From: Paenibacillus lupini
Lineage (GTDB): Bacteria > Bacillota > Bacilli > Paenibacillales > Paenibacillaceae
Assembly: GCF_011761355.1 (NCBI RefSeq)
Contig: NZ_JAASRW010000002.1
Coordinates: forward strand, 833,479-897,478
Reading direction: 5' to 3'
DNA: 64,000 nt
Below are positions 18,277-25,782 of this stretch, in pieces. The first letter of the stretch is position 1. Every line of letters starts with the position of its first letter. The position numbers and the translations under genes are program-made. The notes beneath the pieces are model-generated. The model had not been told where the DNA came from. It did no database searches and saw only the letters and a program-made list of their open reading frames with translations.

Positions 18277-19518
18277 CTAATAAGTACCGGTGCTTGGCAT
18301 GTTCTTAAAATCATTACCGGAAGGACTCTGGAAGACATGCAGGTTAAATTCCTTGGCAACAGCTAGAATATGATCGAATAAGTCCGATTGTACACCTTCA
18401 TAAGTTGCCCAATTAATGTCATTTATGAAGCAATAGATCTCAATGGGGAGACCAGTCTCTCCCGGGGGGAGCTGTCTGACGATTCGCGTCATACTGCTGT
18501 GGATTTTCGGATGCTGCTCAATATACCGTGTGATATATGCGCGGAACACGCCGATATTCGTCATCGCTCTGCCGTTTACCTGAACGGTGTGGTCGATTTC
18601 ATTGTCCTGATTATAGCGGGTAATTTCTTTCTCTTTATCGAGGATATAGTCGCTCAAAAGATGGACTTTCTTGAATTTCTCAATCATATCCGGTGTGCAA
18701 AAACCGATGCTGTTCATATCGATGTAGACTGAGCGTTTGATGCGCCGGCCACCAGATTCCTGCATGCCCCGCCAGTTCTTAAATGAATCCGAAATAAGGG
18801 CGTAGGAAGGGATGCTGGTAATGGTTTTATCAAAGTTCTGCACGCTGACCGTATTCAGGGAAATATCGATAATGTCCCCGTCTGCACCGTACTTCGGCAT
18901 TTCGATCCAATCGCCAACCCTCACCATGTCGTTAGCTGTTAACTGCACGCCTGCAACCAGACCAAGCAGCGAATCCTTGAAAATTAACATCATGACAGCA
19001 GATAAGGCGCCGATACCGCTTATAAGAATAACTGGGCTCTGGCCAATAAGGTTCGAGATCGCCAGAATCCCGCCAATGATAAACAGAAAGATCTTGACCA
19101 CCTGAATATACCCTTTAATGGGACGGCTTCTAGAAATGTCAAAGGTTCTGTAAATATCATTGATCGCGTTAAGGAACGCATCCAGAACAAGAAGGGCAAC
19201 GACAATGAGATAGATCGCAATCCCTTTTGCAATCAAGTGCTGGTAAGCTGGAAAGTTGAATGAAAAATAATAAATAATGACAGCAGGTACGATATGGGAC
19301 AGCTTATGGAACACCTTGCGGTCCAGCAAGTAGTTATCCCATTGGAACCGGTTGTTCCGAATGTAGTGGGTTACAACGCGAAGGACAACTCTTTTGGTTA
19401 TAAAGTTGGCGGCCATCCCTAATAACCCAATAATGATGACAAGAATGATGTTGGCCAGATAGACGGACAGATCGGGGTTTATTCCCATTTCGTTAAGTAG
19501 ATCTTTGATGTAGTTCAT
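18277..19518 (-). CDS. Mechanosensitive ion channel, YbdG-type MscS family
   Basis: 413 residues, the length of E. coli YbdG. About five N-terminal membrane helices precede the MscS core with the pore helix segment SGIGALSAVMMLIFKDSLLG. The YbdG signature DWIEMPKYGADGDIIDI and the C-terminal RMTNIGVFRAYI and FHLHVFQSPSGND-like stretches (here FNLHVFQSPSGND) follow. It should protect against mild hypo-osmotic shock. ATG 19518 has a strong AGGAGGAG. Directly in front of that ribosome site lies the first hairpin of the 60-bp repeat array, so the mRNA leader is highly structured. Confidence 0.94.
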   Translation of the reverse strand: MNYIKDLLNEMGINPDLSVYLANIILVIIIGLLGMAANFITKRVVLRVVTHYIRNNRFQWDNYLLDRKVFHKLSHIVPAVIIYYFSFNFPAYQHLIAKGIAIYLIVVALLVLDAFLNAINDIYRTFDISRSRPIKGYIQVVKIFLFIIGGILAISNLIGQSPVILISGIGALSAVMMLIFKDSLLGLVAGVQLTANDMVRVGDWIEMPKYGADGDIIDISLNTVSVQNFDKTITSIPSYALISDSFKNWRGMQESGGRRIKRSVYIDMNSIGFCTPDMIEKFKKVHLLSDYILDKEKEITRYNQDNEIDHTVQVNGRAMTNIGVFRAYITRYIEQHPKIHSSMTRIVRQLPPGETGLPIEIYCFINDINWATYEGVQSDLFDHILAVAKEFNLHVFQSPSGNDFKNMPSTGTY

Positions 19519-19531
19519 TGCTCCTCCTAAA

Positions 19532-19771
19532 AAGAATTGTCGCCTTAAAGGCCGTTATCGGCCTTTTGTGACAATTCTTACTTCGTAAGCATAAAATTGT
19601 CATCCTAAAGGACTTAGTAAGCCGTTTGTGACAATTCTTACTTCGTAAGCGTAAATTTGTCATCCTAAAGGACTTAGTAGGCCGTTTGTGACAATTCTTA
19701 CTTCGTAAGCATAAAATTGTCATCCTAAAGGACTTGGTAGGCCGTTTGTGACAATTCTTACTTTGTAAACA
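19532..19771 (-). repeat. Four tandem 60-bp hairpin-forming repeats in the mscS-type gene leader
   Basis: Exact 60-base period in four units (19532-19591, 19592-19651, 19652-19711, 19712-19771). The three distal units are near identical; the proximal unit diverges in its centre. Each carries AATTGTCA...TGACAATT arms plus CTTAC-TTC-GTAAG. In the proximal unit the inner part forms AAAGGCCG / CGGCCTTT. Reading toward the channel gene, the hairpin ends a few bases before AGGAGGAG-CA-ATG. A related single hairpin sits at 23617-23660 in front of another gene. Confidence 0.9.
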
Positions 19772-19918
19772 TGGTTGTAGCCACACTTTCTAATGATGGT
19801 ACTGAAAGTCTCCTGTTCCGTCAACCTTAGAGCAATTATTCAAATTCATTTTTATACAACGAATAAATTTCCAACAACTCCACAAAATAACCTCACATCC
19901 AAGAAGGAGTTGACTATT

Positions 19919-20143
19919 ATGGCTAACCAATCCAACAATTTAGTAGTACCGCAAGCTCAGGCAGCTTTGAATCGCATGAAATATGAAGTGGCTACAGAAC
20001 ACGGTATCCAGCTCTCCGAGGGGTATAATGGAGATCTTACAACTCGTGACGCAGGCACAATTGGTGGTAATATCACCAAACGTCTTGTTCAAATGGCTGA
20101 ACAATCCTTAAGTGGAGCAACATTCTCCAATTCAAGAAGATAA
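19919..20143 (+). CDS. Alpha/beta-type small acid-soluble spore protein
   Basis: 74 residues from ATG 19919, preceded by AAGAAGGAGT; the frame extends further upstream but without a start. Both SASP signatures are present: KYEVATEHGIQL (cleaved by the GPR protease in this motif) and DLTTRDAGTIGGNITKRLV. It coats DNA in the forespore and protects it from UV and heat. Expected to be sigma-G dependent; the 5' region is AT-rich but no sigma-G boxes stand out. Confidence 0.95.
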   Translation: MANQSNNLVVPQAQAALNRMKYEVATEHGIQLSEGYNGDLTTRDAGTIGGNITKRLVQMAEQSLSGATFSNSRR

Positions 20144-20238
20144 TAAGCACATAACAATTCCCCTCCATCTCACACATCACTTACCATCGGATAACACTTT
20201 AAACGATGTTATAATGTTGGGATGAGAGGGGAATGCTT

Positions 20239-21123
20239 ATGTTCATCTCACCTATGCTACTTGAGAAAGTTGAAGAACCCTTCGACTCCGATGAATACTT
20301 ATTTGAACCTAAATTTGAAGGCCATCGTCTTATTGTTTCCTTTATAAATGGACAAGTTAATATGTTTACTCGATATCATAATGAAGTAACCAGACAATAC
20401 CCTGAGTTATTTAATGTTCCAGTAGGCAATAATATGGATGTGGTGTTTGACGGTGAAGTAGTAAGGGTTAGAGAAGATGGTACAAATGATTTTGATGGAC
20501 TTATGCAGAGATTCCAAATGGGTAAGCTTACGAAAATTAAAGAAGCTTCAAGAATACAGCCCGTACAATATTTTGTGTTCGATATCCTATACCTTAATGG
20601 CAAGAGTTTAACTCATTTACCACTCGAAGAGCGTAAAGAAATACTTGCACAAATACTTATACCCAACGCCTATTACCATTCAACATTATTTATAGGGCAG
20701 CAGGGTAAGGCATTATATAAAATGATCGAAGATAATGGCTTAGCAGGTATTGTGGCCAAAAAGAGGGACTCTCAATATGTTAGTAAACGTTCTGTGGACT
20801 GGCTTAAAATAATCAACTATCAGCATGCTGAAGTTGCCATAAGCGGCTATAGACGGAATGAGTTCGGATGGCTTATTGAACATGAAGGCAGACCTGTTGG
20901 ATGTGTAGAATTAGCAATTCCCCAAGAGGCCAAGAAAGCTTTCTATAAATCAGCTTCATCTATTATCACGGGTCAAGATAGACATTTTGTATATATAAAG
21001 CCCATTCTAAAAGTGAAAGTAAAGTTCCGTAACTGGACATCCAATAACATGCTTCGAGCCCCTGAATTTGTGGGATTCGCTGGAGAAATAGAAGAAAGCC
21101 TCTTAATTATTCGTAGTGGATAA
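20239..21123 (+). CDS. Stand-alone ATP-dependent DNA ligase
   Basis: 294 residues; ATG 20239 preferred (GAGAGGGG 7 bases upstream; ATG 20233 possible). Nucleotidyltransferase motif I reads EPKFEGHR with the adenylated Lys, motif III is VFDGEVV, motif IV is GIVAKK and motif V is DWLKI. An OB-fold C-terminal domain follows. There is no polymerase or nuclease domain as in LigD and no Ku gene adjacent, so it resembles the small SP-beta YoqV-type ligase. Upstream there is a TATAAT at 20210-20215. Close to an SASP gene, it might serve spore DNA repair, but that is inference. Confidence 0.88.
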   Translation: MFISPMLLEKVEEPFDSDEYLFEPKFEGHRLIVSFINGQVNMFTRYHNEVTRQYPELFNVPVGNNMDVVFDGEVVRVREDGTNDFDGLMQRFQMGKLTKIKEASRIQPVQYFVFDILYLNGKSLTHLPLEERKEILAQILIPNAYYHSTLFIGQQGKALYKMIEDNGLAGIVAKKRDSQYVSKRSVDWLKIINYQHAEVAISGYRRNEFGWLIEHEGRPVGCVELAIPQEAKKAFYKSASSIITGQDRHFVYIKPILKVKVKFRNWTSNNMLRAPEFVGFAGEIEESLLIIRSG

Positions 21124-21166
21124 TCGAGGGGCTTTTATCGTTAATTTAATTTGTACTTTCGCATGC

Positions 21167-21197
21167 TTGACTTGGAGTTAACTCCAGAATATACACT
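21167..21197 (+). promoter_or_regulatory. MerR-type promoter/operator with 19-bp spacer (copy 1)
   Basis: TTGACT at 21167-21172 and TACACT at 21192-21197 are separated by exactly 19 bases. The spacer carries the palindrome TGGAGTTAACTCCA. An over-long spacer with a centred dyad is the hallmark of promoters untwisted by MerR-family activators. A TATACA at 17 bp is the alternative -10. It drives the CMD-family gene. The same architecture recurs at 29076. Confidence 0.75.
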
Positions 21198-21227
21198 TAG
21201 GTTGTTCAATTGAAAGGAGAATATTCG

Positions 21228-21980
21228 ATGAGAATTACGGAAGCAGCAAAGCAATATTATGAAAAAATGTTTCCAGGTTACGAATCCAAGTTCTTGGAAA
21301 CAGACCCTGAGTTTATAGAGAGGTTCGATAACTTCGCGTTTGATGTAGTTGTGAATCAGGATGATTTGGATGACAGAACCCGTTTGATGGCCATTTTGTC
21401 TGTATTAATCGGATGTCAAGGTATCGATGAGTTTAGAGCCATGCTTCCAGCAGCCCTCAACTTTGGTGTGACTCCAGTAGAAGCAAAAGAAATTGTTTAT
21501 CAGTCCGTACCTTATCTGGGTATTGGAAGGGTATTTCCTTTTTTGCATGCCGTGAATGAGATTCTGACAGCACGAGGGGTTGAGCTGCCTTTACCAGGAC
21601 AAGCAACTACAACTATGGAAACTCGGTTGGAAGCAGGGATTCAAGCACAGGTAGATATATTCGGAGAAAGCATGCAGGAATTCTGGAAATCAGGACCGGA
21701 AGAGAGTAAGCATATCAATCACTGGCTCGCAGCAAACTGTTTTGGGGATTACTATACAAGGCAAGGACTCGACTACAAACAAAGAGAGATGATAACATTC
21801 TGCTTTCTTTTAGCTCAGGGTGGATGTGAACCACAATTGATCAGCCATGCTGCCGCTAATATAAGGCTAGGTAATGATAAAAGTTTTCTTATCAAAGTTA
21901 TTTCTCAATGTTTGCCTTTCATTGGTTATCCGCGCAGCTTGAATGCTCTCCGATGCGTAAATGAAGCAACAGTAAAATAG
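21228..21980 (+). CDS. Carboxymuconolactone decarboxylase (CMD) family protein, two-domain
   Basis: 250 residues from ATG 21228, with AAAGGAG upstream. Two CMD/AhpD-like helical domains: the first around LIGCQGIDEFRAMLPAALNFGVTPVEAKE, cut here to LIGCQGIDEF, and the second around QREMITFCFLLAQGG. The canonical CxxC redox pair of AhpD is not evident. Such two-domain proteins often sit in MerR-regulated aldehyde/electrophile stress operons with SDRs or aldo/keto reductases. The function is uncertain. An SDR relic follows directly. Confidence 0.85.
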   Translation: MRITEAAKQYYEKMFPGYESKFLETDPEFIERFDNFAFDVVVNQDDLDDRTRLMAILSVLIGCQGIDEFRAMLPAALNFGVTPVEAKEIVYQSVPYLGIGRVFPFLHAVNEILTARGVELPLPGQATTTMETRLEAGIQAQVDIFGESMQEFWKSGPEESKHINHWLAANCFGDYYTRQGLDYKQREMITFCFLLAQGGCEPQLISHAAANIRLGNDKSFLIKVISQCLPFIGYPRSLNALRCVNEATVK

Positions 21981-21998
21981 AGATAAGGAAGAAGATAA

Positions 21999-22093
21999 GA
22001 TGTACTTGGCTAATTACAGGTGTAAGCAGCTGCTTTGGCTTTGAAATGATTAATAAGTTGCTTAAGGAGGGCGATAAAGTAATCGGAAATTAG
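21999..22093 (+). pseudogene. Truncated, frameshifted short-chain dehydrogenase remnant
   Basis: ATG 21999 has AAGGAAG upstream, but its frame closes quickly. The +1 frame gives TWLITGVSSCFGFEMINKLL and then KEGDKVIGN before TAG at 22091-22093. This is the N-terminal Rossmann strand and TGxxxGxG loop of an SDR (TGVSSCFG). A single-base insertion near the start codon and loss of the remaining ~220 codons leave a relic that runs straight into the terminator. It was probably once cotranscribed with the CMD-family gene. Confidence 0.7.
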
Positions 22094-22094
22094 C

Positions 22095-22134
22095 AATCCC
22101 CTTTATTATCCGCAGTGGATAATGAAGGGGATTT
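22095..22134. terminator. Bidirectional terminator
   Basis: AATCCCCTTTATTATCC / GGATAATGAAGGGGATT, a 17-bp stem with one mismatch, followed by TATTT. It lies between the convergent CMD/SDR unit and the GntR regulator gene. Confidence 0.85.
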
Positions 22135-22141
22135 ATTTGCA

Positions 22142-22783
22142 TCACATAATCAAAATCCGCTTACCGAATTCCAGATGCTCCTCCATGGCTTGACTAGCTT
22201 TGTCTGCCTCTCCTGCCTGAATAAACTGGAAAATCCGAAGATGATCGTCATAGGAAACGCTGATCCTTGTCCGATCCTTACGAAGAACGCCCATAGCAAT
22301 TCGATACAGCTGATCCTGAAGACGCTCCATCGCTTGAGAGATTTCCGAATTTGCGTAAATTTCGACAAGCTTGCGGTGATACTGTGTGTCTGCTTCTGTA
22401 AAAAGGGCGTAATCGCTTTTTTCGACATGGGTTTGCTGCTGCCGCAAATTCTGCTCGAACCATTTTAGATCACTTTTTTCGAGCTCCATGGAAGCGAGCT
22501 TACGGACGACAAAACATTCCATCGCAACCCGGTAATCATATAAATCTATGGCCTTGCGAAGAGACAGCTCGGCTACGACTAATCCTTTATTAGGCGTATA
22601 GTTAGCTAATCCTTCGGCATCAAGCCGCTCCAGAGCAGCTCTGATGGGAGTCCGGCTCATCTCCATCATTTCCACAAGCATTCGTTCCGTTAATACTTCT
22701 CCAGGTTTAAGTTCACCATTCAAAATCAGTTTGCGAAGATGAATAAATGCCTTTTCTTTCAATGTGATTGTTGTACCTGACAT
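22142..22783 (-). CDS. GntR-family regulator, FadR/FCD subfamily
   Basis: 213 residues. The N-terminal winged helix-turn-helix contains PGEVLTERMLVEMMEMSRTP-type FadR features, including SRTPIRAALERL. A C-terminal all-helical FCD ligand domain has metal-binding candidates in FTEADTQYHRKL and DDHLRIF. FCD members usually sense sugar acids or other organic acids. It is transcribed with the TIM-barrel gene upstream (13-base gap) and divergently from the catabolic operon. TTGTATACAA palindromes in that divergent gap are its likely operators. Confidence 0.92.
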   Translation of the reverse strand: MSGTTITLKEKAFIHLRKLILNGELKPGEVLTERMLVEMMEMSRTPIRAALERLDAEGLANYTPNKGLVVAELSLRKAIDLYDYRVAMECFVVRKLASMELEKSDLKWFEQNLRQQQTHVEKSDYALFTEADTQYHRKLVEIYANSEISQAMERLQDQLYRIAMGVLRKDRTRISVSYDDHLRIFQFIQAGEADKASQAMEEHLEFGKRILIM

Positions 22784-22795
22784 TATAAAATTCTC

Positions 22796-23602
22796 CTATT
22801 CAGAAAAATAGTTCGTTTGCAAATGATGAAGACTTTGTTCCAGCCATTGGCGCTCCAATGCGATGGTCTTTTCAACCGTATCGGTAAAAGGGGTCCAGAG
22901 TTCGAGAATAACATTTGAGTCTCTTTGACTATTACGAAATGTCTGCAATAGTCCGTCTATATCCAATTTACCATACCCTGCCGGTTTACCCAAAACCATA
23001 AAGCCCATTTGATGATCTACTCTTGTAATGTCGAAATCTTTCAAATGGAGATTGATGACATAAGAAGAGAGATCCTGAATAACGGTTTTTGGACAGTCAA
23101 GCGCACTAAAAGAATTGACGGTATCCAGACAGCAGCCGATAAAGGGATGATTACAGGCATCAAATAGGGAAGCGAGCTGTTTCGTAGTATGCAGACCATG
23201 ATTTTCAACAGCGATTCGAACTCCTGCTTGTTCAAAGAGAGGCAAAACCTCTTGAAGTTCGCGTAAAGGATTGGTTAGATTCTCCTCTACAATCAGTGTG
23301 CGGCAAAGAGTAGAGCCAAGTAAATTGGCAATACGCAAATAGAGAAGGAGATGTTCCGGGTTAGTTCCCCTGGTACCGATTTCGATCTCGATTCCTAGAG
23401 AATCCGCGTATTCCTTCATGAATAACAGCTCAGCTTCACTCATCTGATGAAGTGGAAGATTATCTGCAATTTGTACAAGCTTAATATGATTGCTGTGTGC
23501 GATGTCGAACAGATCAATGACGCCTATCGGATGGTGGGGAGCGGGATAACCCGGTATTCCTATTGACCATGTCAAAGAATAAGTACTGATTCCAAGCTTC
23601 AT
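22796..23602 (-). CDS. Sugar phosphate isomerase/epimerase (xylose isomerase-like TIM barrel); candidate 3-oxo-isoapionate decarboxylase
   Basis: 268 residues from ATG 23602 (CAGGAGGGG upstream). A TIM barrel of the AP-endonuclease-2/xylose isomerase-like family. The metal ligands are in IAVENHG (Glu), CCLDTVNS (Asp), INLHLKD (His) and VILELW (Glu). The C-terminal neighbour is the FCD regulator and the divergent operon encodes a sugar-acid pathway. In described D-apiose catabolism the 3-oxo-isoapionate decarboxylase OiaC belongs, as I recall, to this superfamily, so it is the natural candidate here. The specificity is inference. Its mRNA leader carries a hairpin related to the 60-bp repeat. 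Confidence 0.82.
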   Translation of the reverse strand: MKLGISTYSLTWSIGIPGYPAPHHPIGVIDLFDIAHSNHIKLVQIADNLPLHQMSEAELLFMKEYADSLGIEIEIGTRGTNPEHLLLYLRIANLLGSTLCRTLIVEENLTNPLRELQEVLPLFEQAGVRIAVENHGLHTTKQLASLFDACNHPFIGCCLDTVNSFSALDCPKTVIQDLSSYVINLHLKDFDITRVDHQMGFMVLGKPAGYGKLDIDGLLQTFRNSQRDSNVILELWTPFTDTVEKTIALERQWLEQSLHHLQTNYFSE

Positions 23603-23616
23603 ATACCCCTCCTGAA

Positions 23617-23660
23617 AGAATTGCCACACGCTCTTGGTGGCAATTCTACTTCGAAAGCTT
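23617..23660 (-). repeat. Single hairpin element related to the 60-bp repeats, directly upstream of a ribosome site
   Basis: Perfect 11-bp inverted repeat AGAATTGCCAC / GTGGCAATTCT. On the transcribed strand it is preceded by GCTTTCGAAGTA and followed by TTCAGGAGGGG and the ATG at 23602. The layout (GCTTWCGAAGTA, AATTGYCAC arms, TTY, AGGAGG) matches the proximal unit at 19532-19591 in front of the MscS-type gene. Confidence 0.75.
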
Positions 23661-23707
23661 AAGCTAATGCTCATGTGTATATAGAAAAGTATAAGCGTCT
23701 AGAAAGG

Positions 23708-23763
23708 TGTTGTAAACAACATTGTATACAAAATATATTCTTAAAATTTTTTATTGTATACAT
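23708..23763. promoter_or_regulatory. Candidate GntR/FCD operators in the divergent promoter region
   Basis: TTGTATACAA at 23722-23731 is a perfect palindrome of the type bound by FadR-subfamily regulators. A near copy TTGTATACAT is at 23754-23763 and a second dyad TGTTGT-AA-ACAACA at 23708-23721. They lie between the divergent TIM-barrel/GntR and dehydrogenase operons and probably control both. Confidence 0.65.
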
Positions 23764-23855
23764 ATTGTGTGCTGATAAGTTGTGTGTTAGTCTGACCCTA
23801 GAACGAAGTCATTTCATTCCAAATACGAAGTAAACGTCTTCAGGAGGTGCTTGCT

Positions 23856-24716
23856 TTGGTTCAAATCGCACTCATTGGTGCAGGTGGTAAAATGGGATGC
23901 CGAATTACAGACAACTTAAAAAAAGGGAGTCACAACGTTTCTTACGTTGAGATTGGCAGTAGAGGAATAGAACGATTAACTGAACGTGGAATTGTACCGG
24001 TCAAGCAGGAAGAAGCAATAGCGGATGCGGATGTGATTATTCTCGCCGTACCTGATGTCGCAATCGGACAGATTTCTAAAGAGGTCGTTCCTCTTATGAA
24101 GACGGGAGCACTGCTTATGCTACTAGATCCGGCAGCGGCTTATCTGGGAGAACTTCCTGCTAGGGATGATGTTTCTTACTTTGTTGCTCATCCTTGTCAT
24201 CCCCCAGTGTTTAACGATGAGATTACCCTGGAAGCAAAGAGAGATTTCTTTGGCGGGGTTGCGGCCAAACAAGCGATTGTGTGTGCATTAATGCAAGGCC
24301 CTGAGGAGCACTACACTCTTGGGGAGCAGATGGCAAAGGAAATGTTCGCTCCTGTTATGAGATCTCACCGGATTACGGTGGAGCAAATGGCTATCCTTGA
24401 GCCTACGATGGCGGAGACCATCAGCTCGATGATGGTTACGGTATTAGGAGAGGCAATGGAGGAAGCCGTAAAGCAGGGTGTTCCCTATGAAGCTGCCAAA
24501 GACTTTCTGCTTGGACATATCAACATCCAGCTGGGGATCGTGTTTGAAAAAGTGAATCCGTTTTCAGACGCTTGTCTGGTCGCCATCGAATATGGCCGCA
24601 AGGCTATGATTAAAGAGGGATGGAAAGAGTTGTTCCGGCCAGAAAGGGTATATGAGCAAGTGGATGTCATGCTTCATCCCGAGAAACTGCACACCCTCCA
24701 ATTCAAGGAAACCTGA
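23856..24716 (+). CDS. NAD(P)-binding phosphogluconate dehydrogenase-like oxidoreductase; candidate D-apionate oxidoisomerase
   Basis: 286 residues from TTG 23856, with CAGGAGGTG 6 bases upstream (GTG 23847 overlaps that site). N-terminal Rossmann motif IGAGGKMG, strand VIILAVPD, then the PGDH_C-type helical domain with FVAHPCHPPVFND and LEPTMAETISSMM. The D-apionate oxidoisomerase ApnO of described apiose pathways comes from this family as I recall, converting D-apionate to 3-oxo-isoapionate. First gene of a four-gene operon. The assignment follows from context and is not proven; a different 3-hydroxy acid substrate is possible. Confidence 0.8.
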   Translation: MVQIALIGAGGKMGCRITDNLKKGSHNVSYVEIGSRGIERLTERGIVPVKQEEAIADADVIILAVPDVAIGQISKEVVPLMKTGALLMLLDPAAAYLGELPARDDVSYFVAHPCHPPVFNDEITLEAKRDFFGGVAAKQAIVCALMQGPEEHYTLGEQMAKEMFAPVMRSHRITVEQMAILEPTMAETISSMMVTVLGEAMEEAVKQGVPYEAAKDFLLGHINIQLGIVFEKVNPFSDACLVAIEYGRKAMIKEGWKELFRPERVYEQVDVMLHPEKLHTLQFKET

Positions 24717-24717
24717 C

Positions 24718-25782
24718 ATGCCAGTCTGGAAAATTGGATTGGTCGGGGCAGGCTGGTGGTCGGAGAAACATTTAAAGGCATGGAGCCATATTCCTGGTGC
24801 TGAGATCAAGGCTCTATGTGACACCAATGAGGAGCGGCTGCAAGCAAGAGCAGCTGAATTCGGTGTATCCAGCAATCATTTGTACCGTGGCATATCGGAA
24901 ATGCTTGAGAAAGCGGACATCGATATTGTAGATATCGTAACGGGGCCGGACACGCATCTTGAGCTTGTACGATGTGCGGCCGCAAGCGGGAAGCATATTT
25001 TATGCCAGAAACCATTCGCTGCTTCCATGCGGGAAGCCGAAGAGATGGTACGGATCGCCAAAGAGGCCGGCGTCAGGCTGATGGTAACGGAAAACTGGAG
25101 ATGGCTTCAGCCATTTCAAATCATAAAAAGGCTAATTGAGGCAGGCACACTCGGAACTCTGCATGCTGCGAGATACATACACACCGATTACTATACACCG
25201 AGGATGGAACCAGGTACGATACTGCCTCAGCCATTTTTCAGAGAAATGCCGAAGCTTCTGTTTCTCGAAATGGGACCTCACTGGTTTGATACCTGGCGGT
25301 TTCTCTTCGGAACACCAGAACGGCTTTATGCAGAAATTCAGCGTGTCAGCCCACATATAGCAGGCGAAGATTCCGGAATTGTCGTGATGGGCTATGATCA
25401 TTTCTGTGGCTATCTCGATGCCAGTTGGGCCACCAGGCAGAAATTAGACCGCCCGCTTGGTACAGAAGTTGGACCTGTACATTTGGAGCAGCTGGTTATT
25501 GATGGTTCCGAGGCAACGCTCAAAATGTATACGTCGGGCAGAATTGTAGTGGTCAGTAAGGATGGAGTGGGTGAGCAAATTTTCGCAGATAGGATGGAAC
25601 TCGATCATGAGGAAAGCCATATTCGGCTGCAAGCTCACTTTTTGGAATGCTTGCAAAGCGGCGAAGTATTCGCAACCGAGGGAAGCGATAACTTAATCAC
25701 CTTGAGCATGGTGTTTGGGGTATATGAGAGCGCTGCCAAACACGAGCCAATCAAAATAGGAGGAAGAACCCGTGATTATTGA
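24718..25782 (+). CDS. Gfo/Idh/MocA-family oxidoreductase; candidate D-apiose dehydrogenase
   Basis: 354 residues from ATG 24718, one base after the previous stop. N-terminal NAD(P)-binding motif GLVGAGWWSEKH, then the family motif CQKPFAAS with the catalytic Lys (usually EKP; here QKP). The C-terminal domain has FLEMGPHWFDTWRF with the substrate-site His. D-apiose dehydrogenases that make apionolactone belong to this family. In this operon an oxidation of a free sugar to its lactone fits between the glycosidase and the lactonase-like gene. It overlaps the next gene by 11 bases. Confidence 0.85.
   Translation: MPVWKIGLVGAGWWSEKHLKAWSHIPGAEIKALCDTNEERLQARAAEFGVSSNHLYRGISEMLEKADIDIVDIVTGPDTHLELVRCAAASGKHILCQKPFAASMREAEEMVRIAKEAGVRLMVTENWRWLQPFQIIKRLIEAGTLGTLHAARYIHTDYYTPRMEPGTILPQPFFREMPKLLFLEMGPHWFDTWRFLFGTPERLYAEIQRVSPHIAGEDSGIVVMGYDHFCGYLDASWATRQKLDRPLGTEVGPVHLEQLVIDGSEATLKMYTSGRIVVVSKDGVGEQIFADRMELDHEESHIRLQAHFLECLQSGEVFATEGSDNLITLSMVFGVYESAAKHEPIKIGGRTRDY

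Noticed and set aside
19532..19771. CRISPR array
   Set aside because: The repeats are contiguous 60-bp units without unique spacers, each forming hairpins; there are no cas genes.
19493..19786. 97-residue repetitive protein on the minus strand
   Set aside because: It is the conceptual translation of the 60-bp DNA repeats (period divisible by three) and overlaps the channel gene start; not a real protein.
20239..21123. LigD non-homologous end-joining ligase
   Set aside because: Only ligase and OB regions are present; there is no polymerase or phosphoesterase domain and no ku gene in the window.
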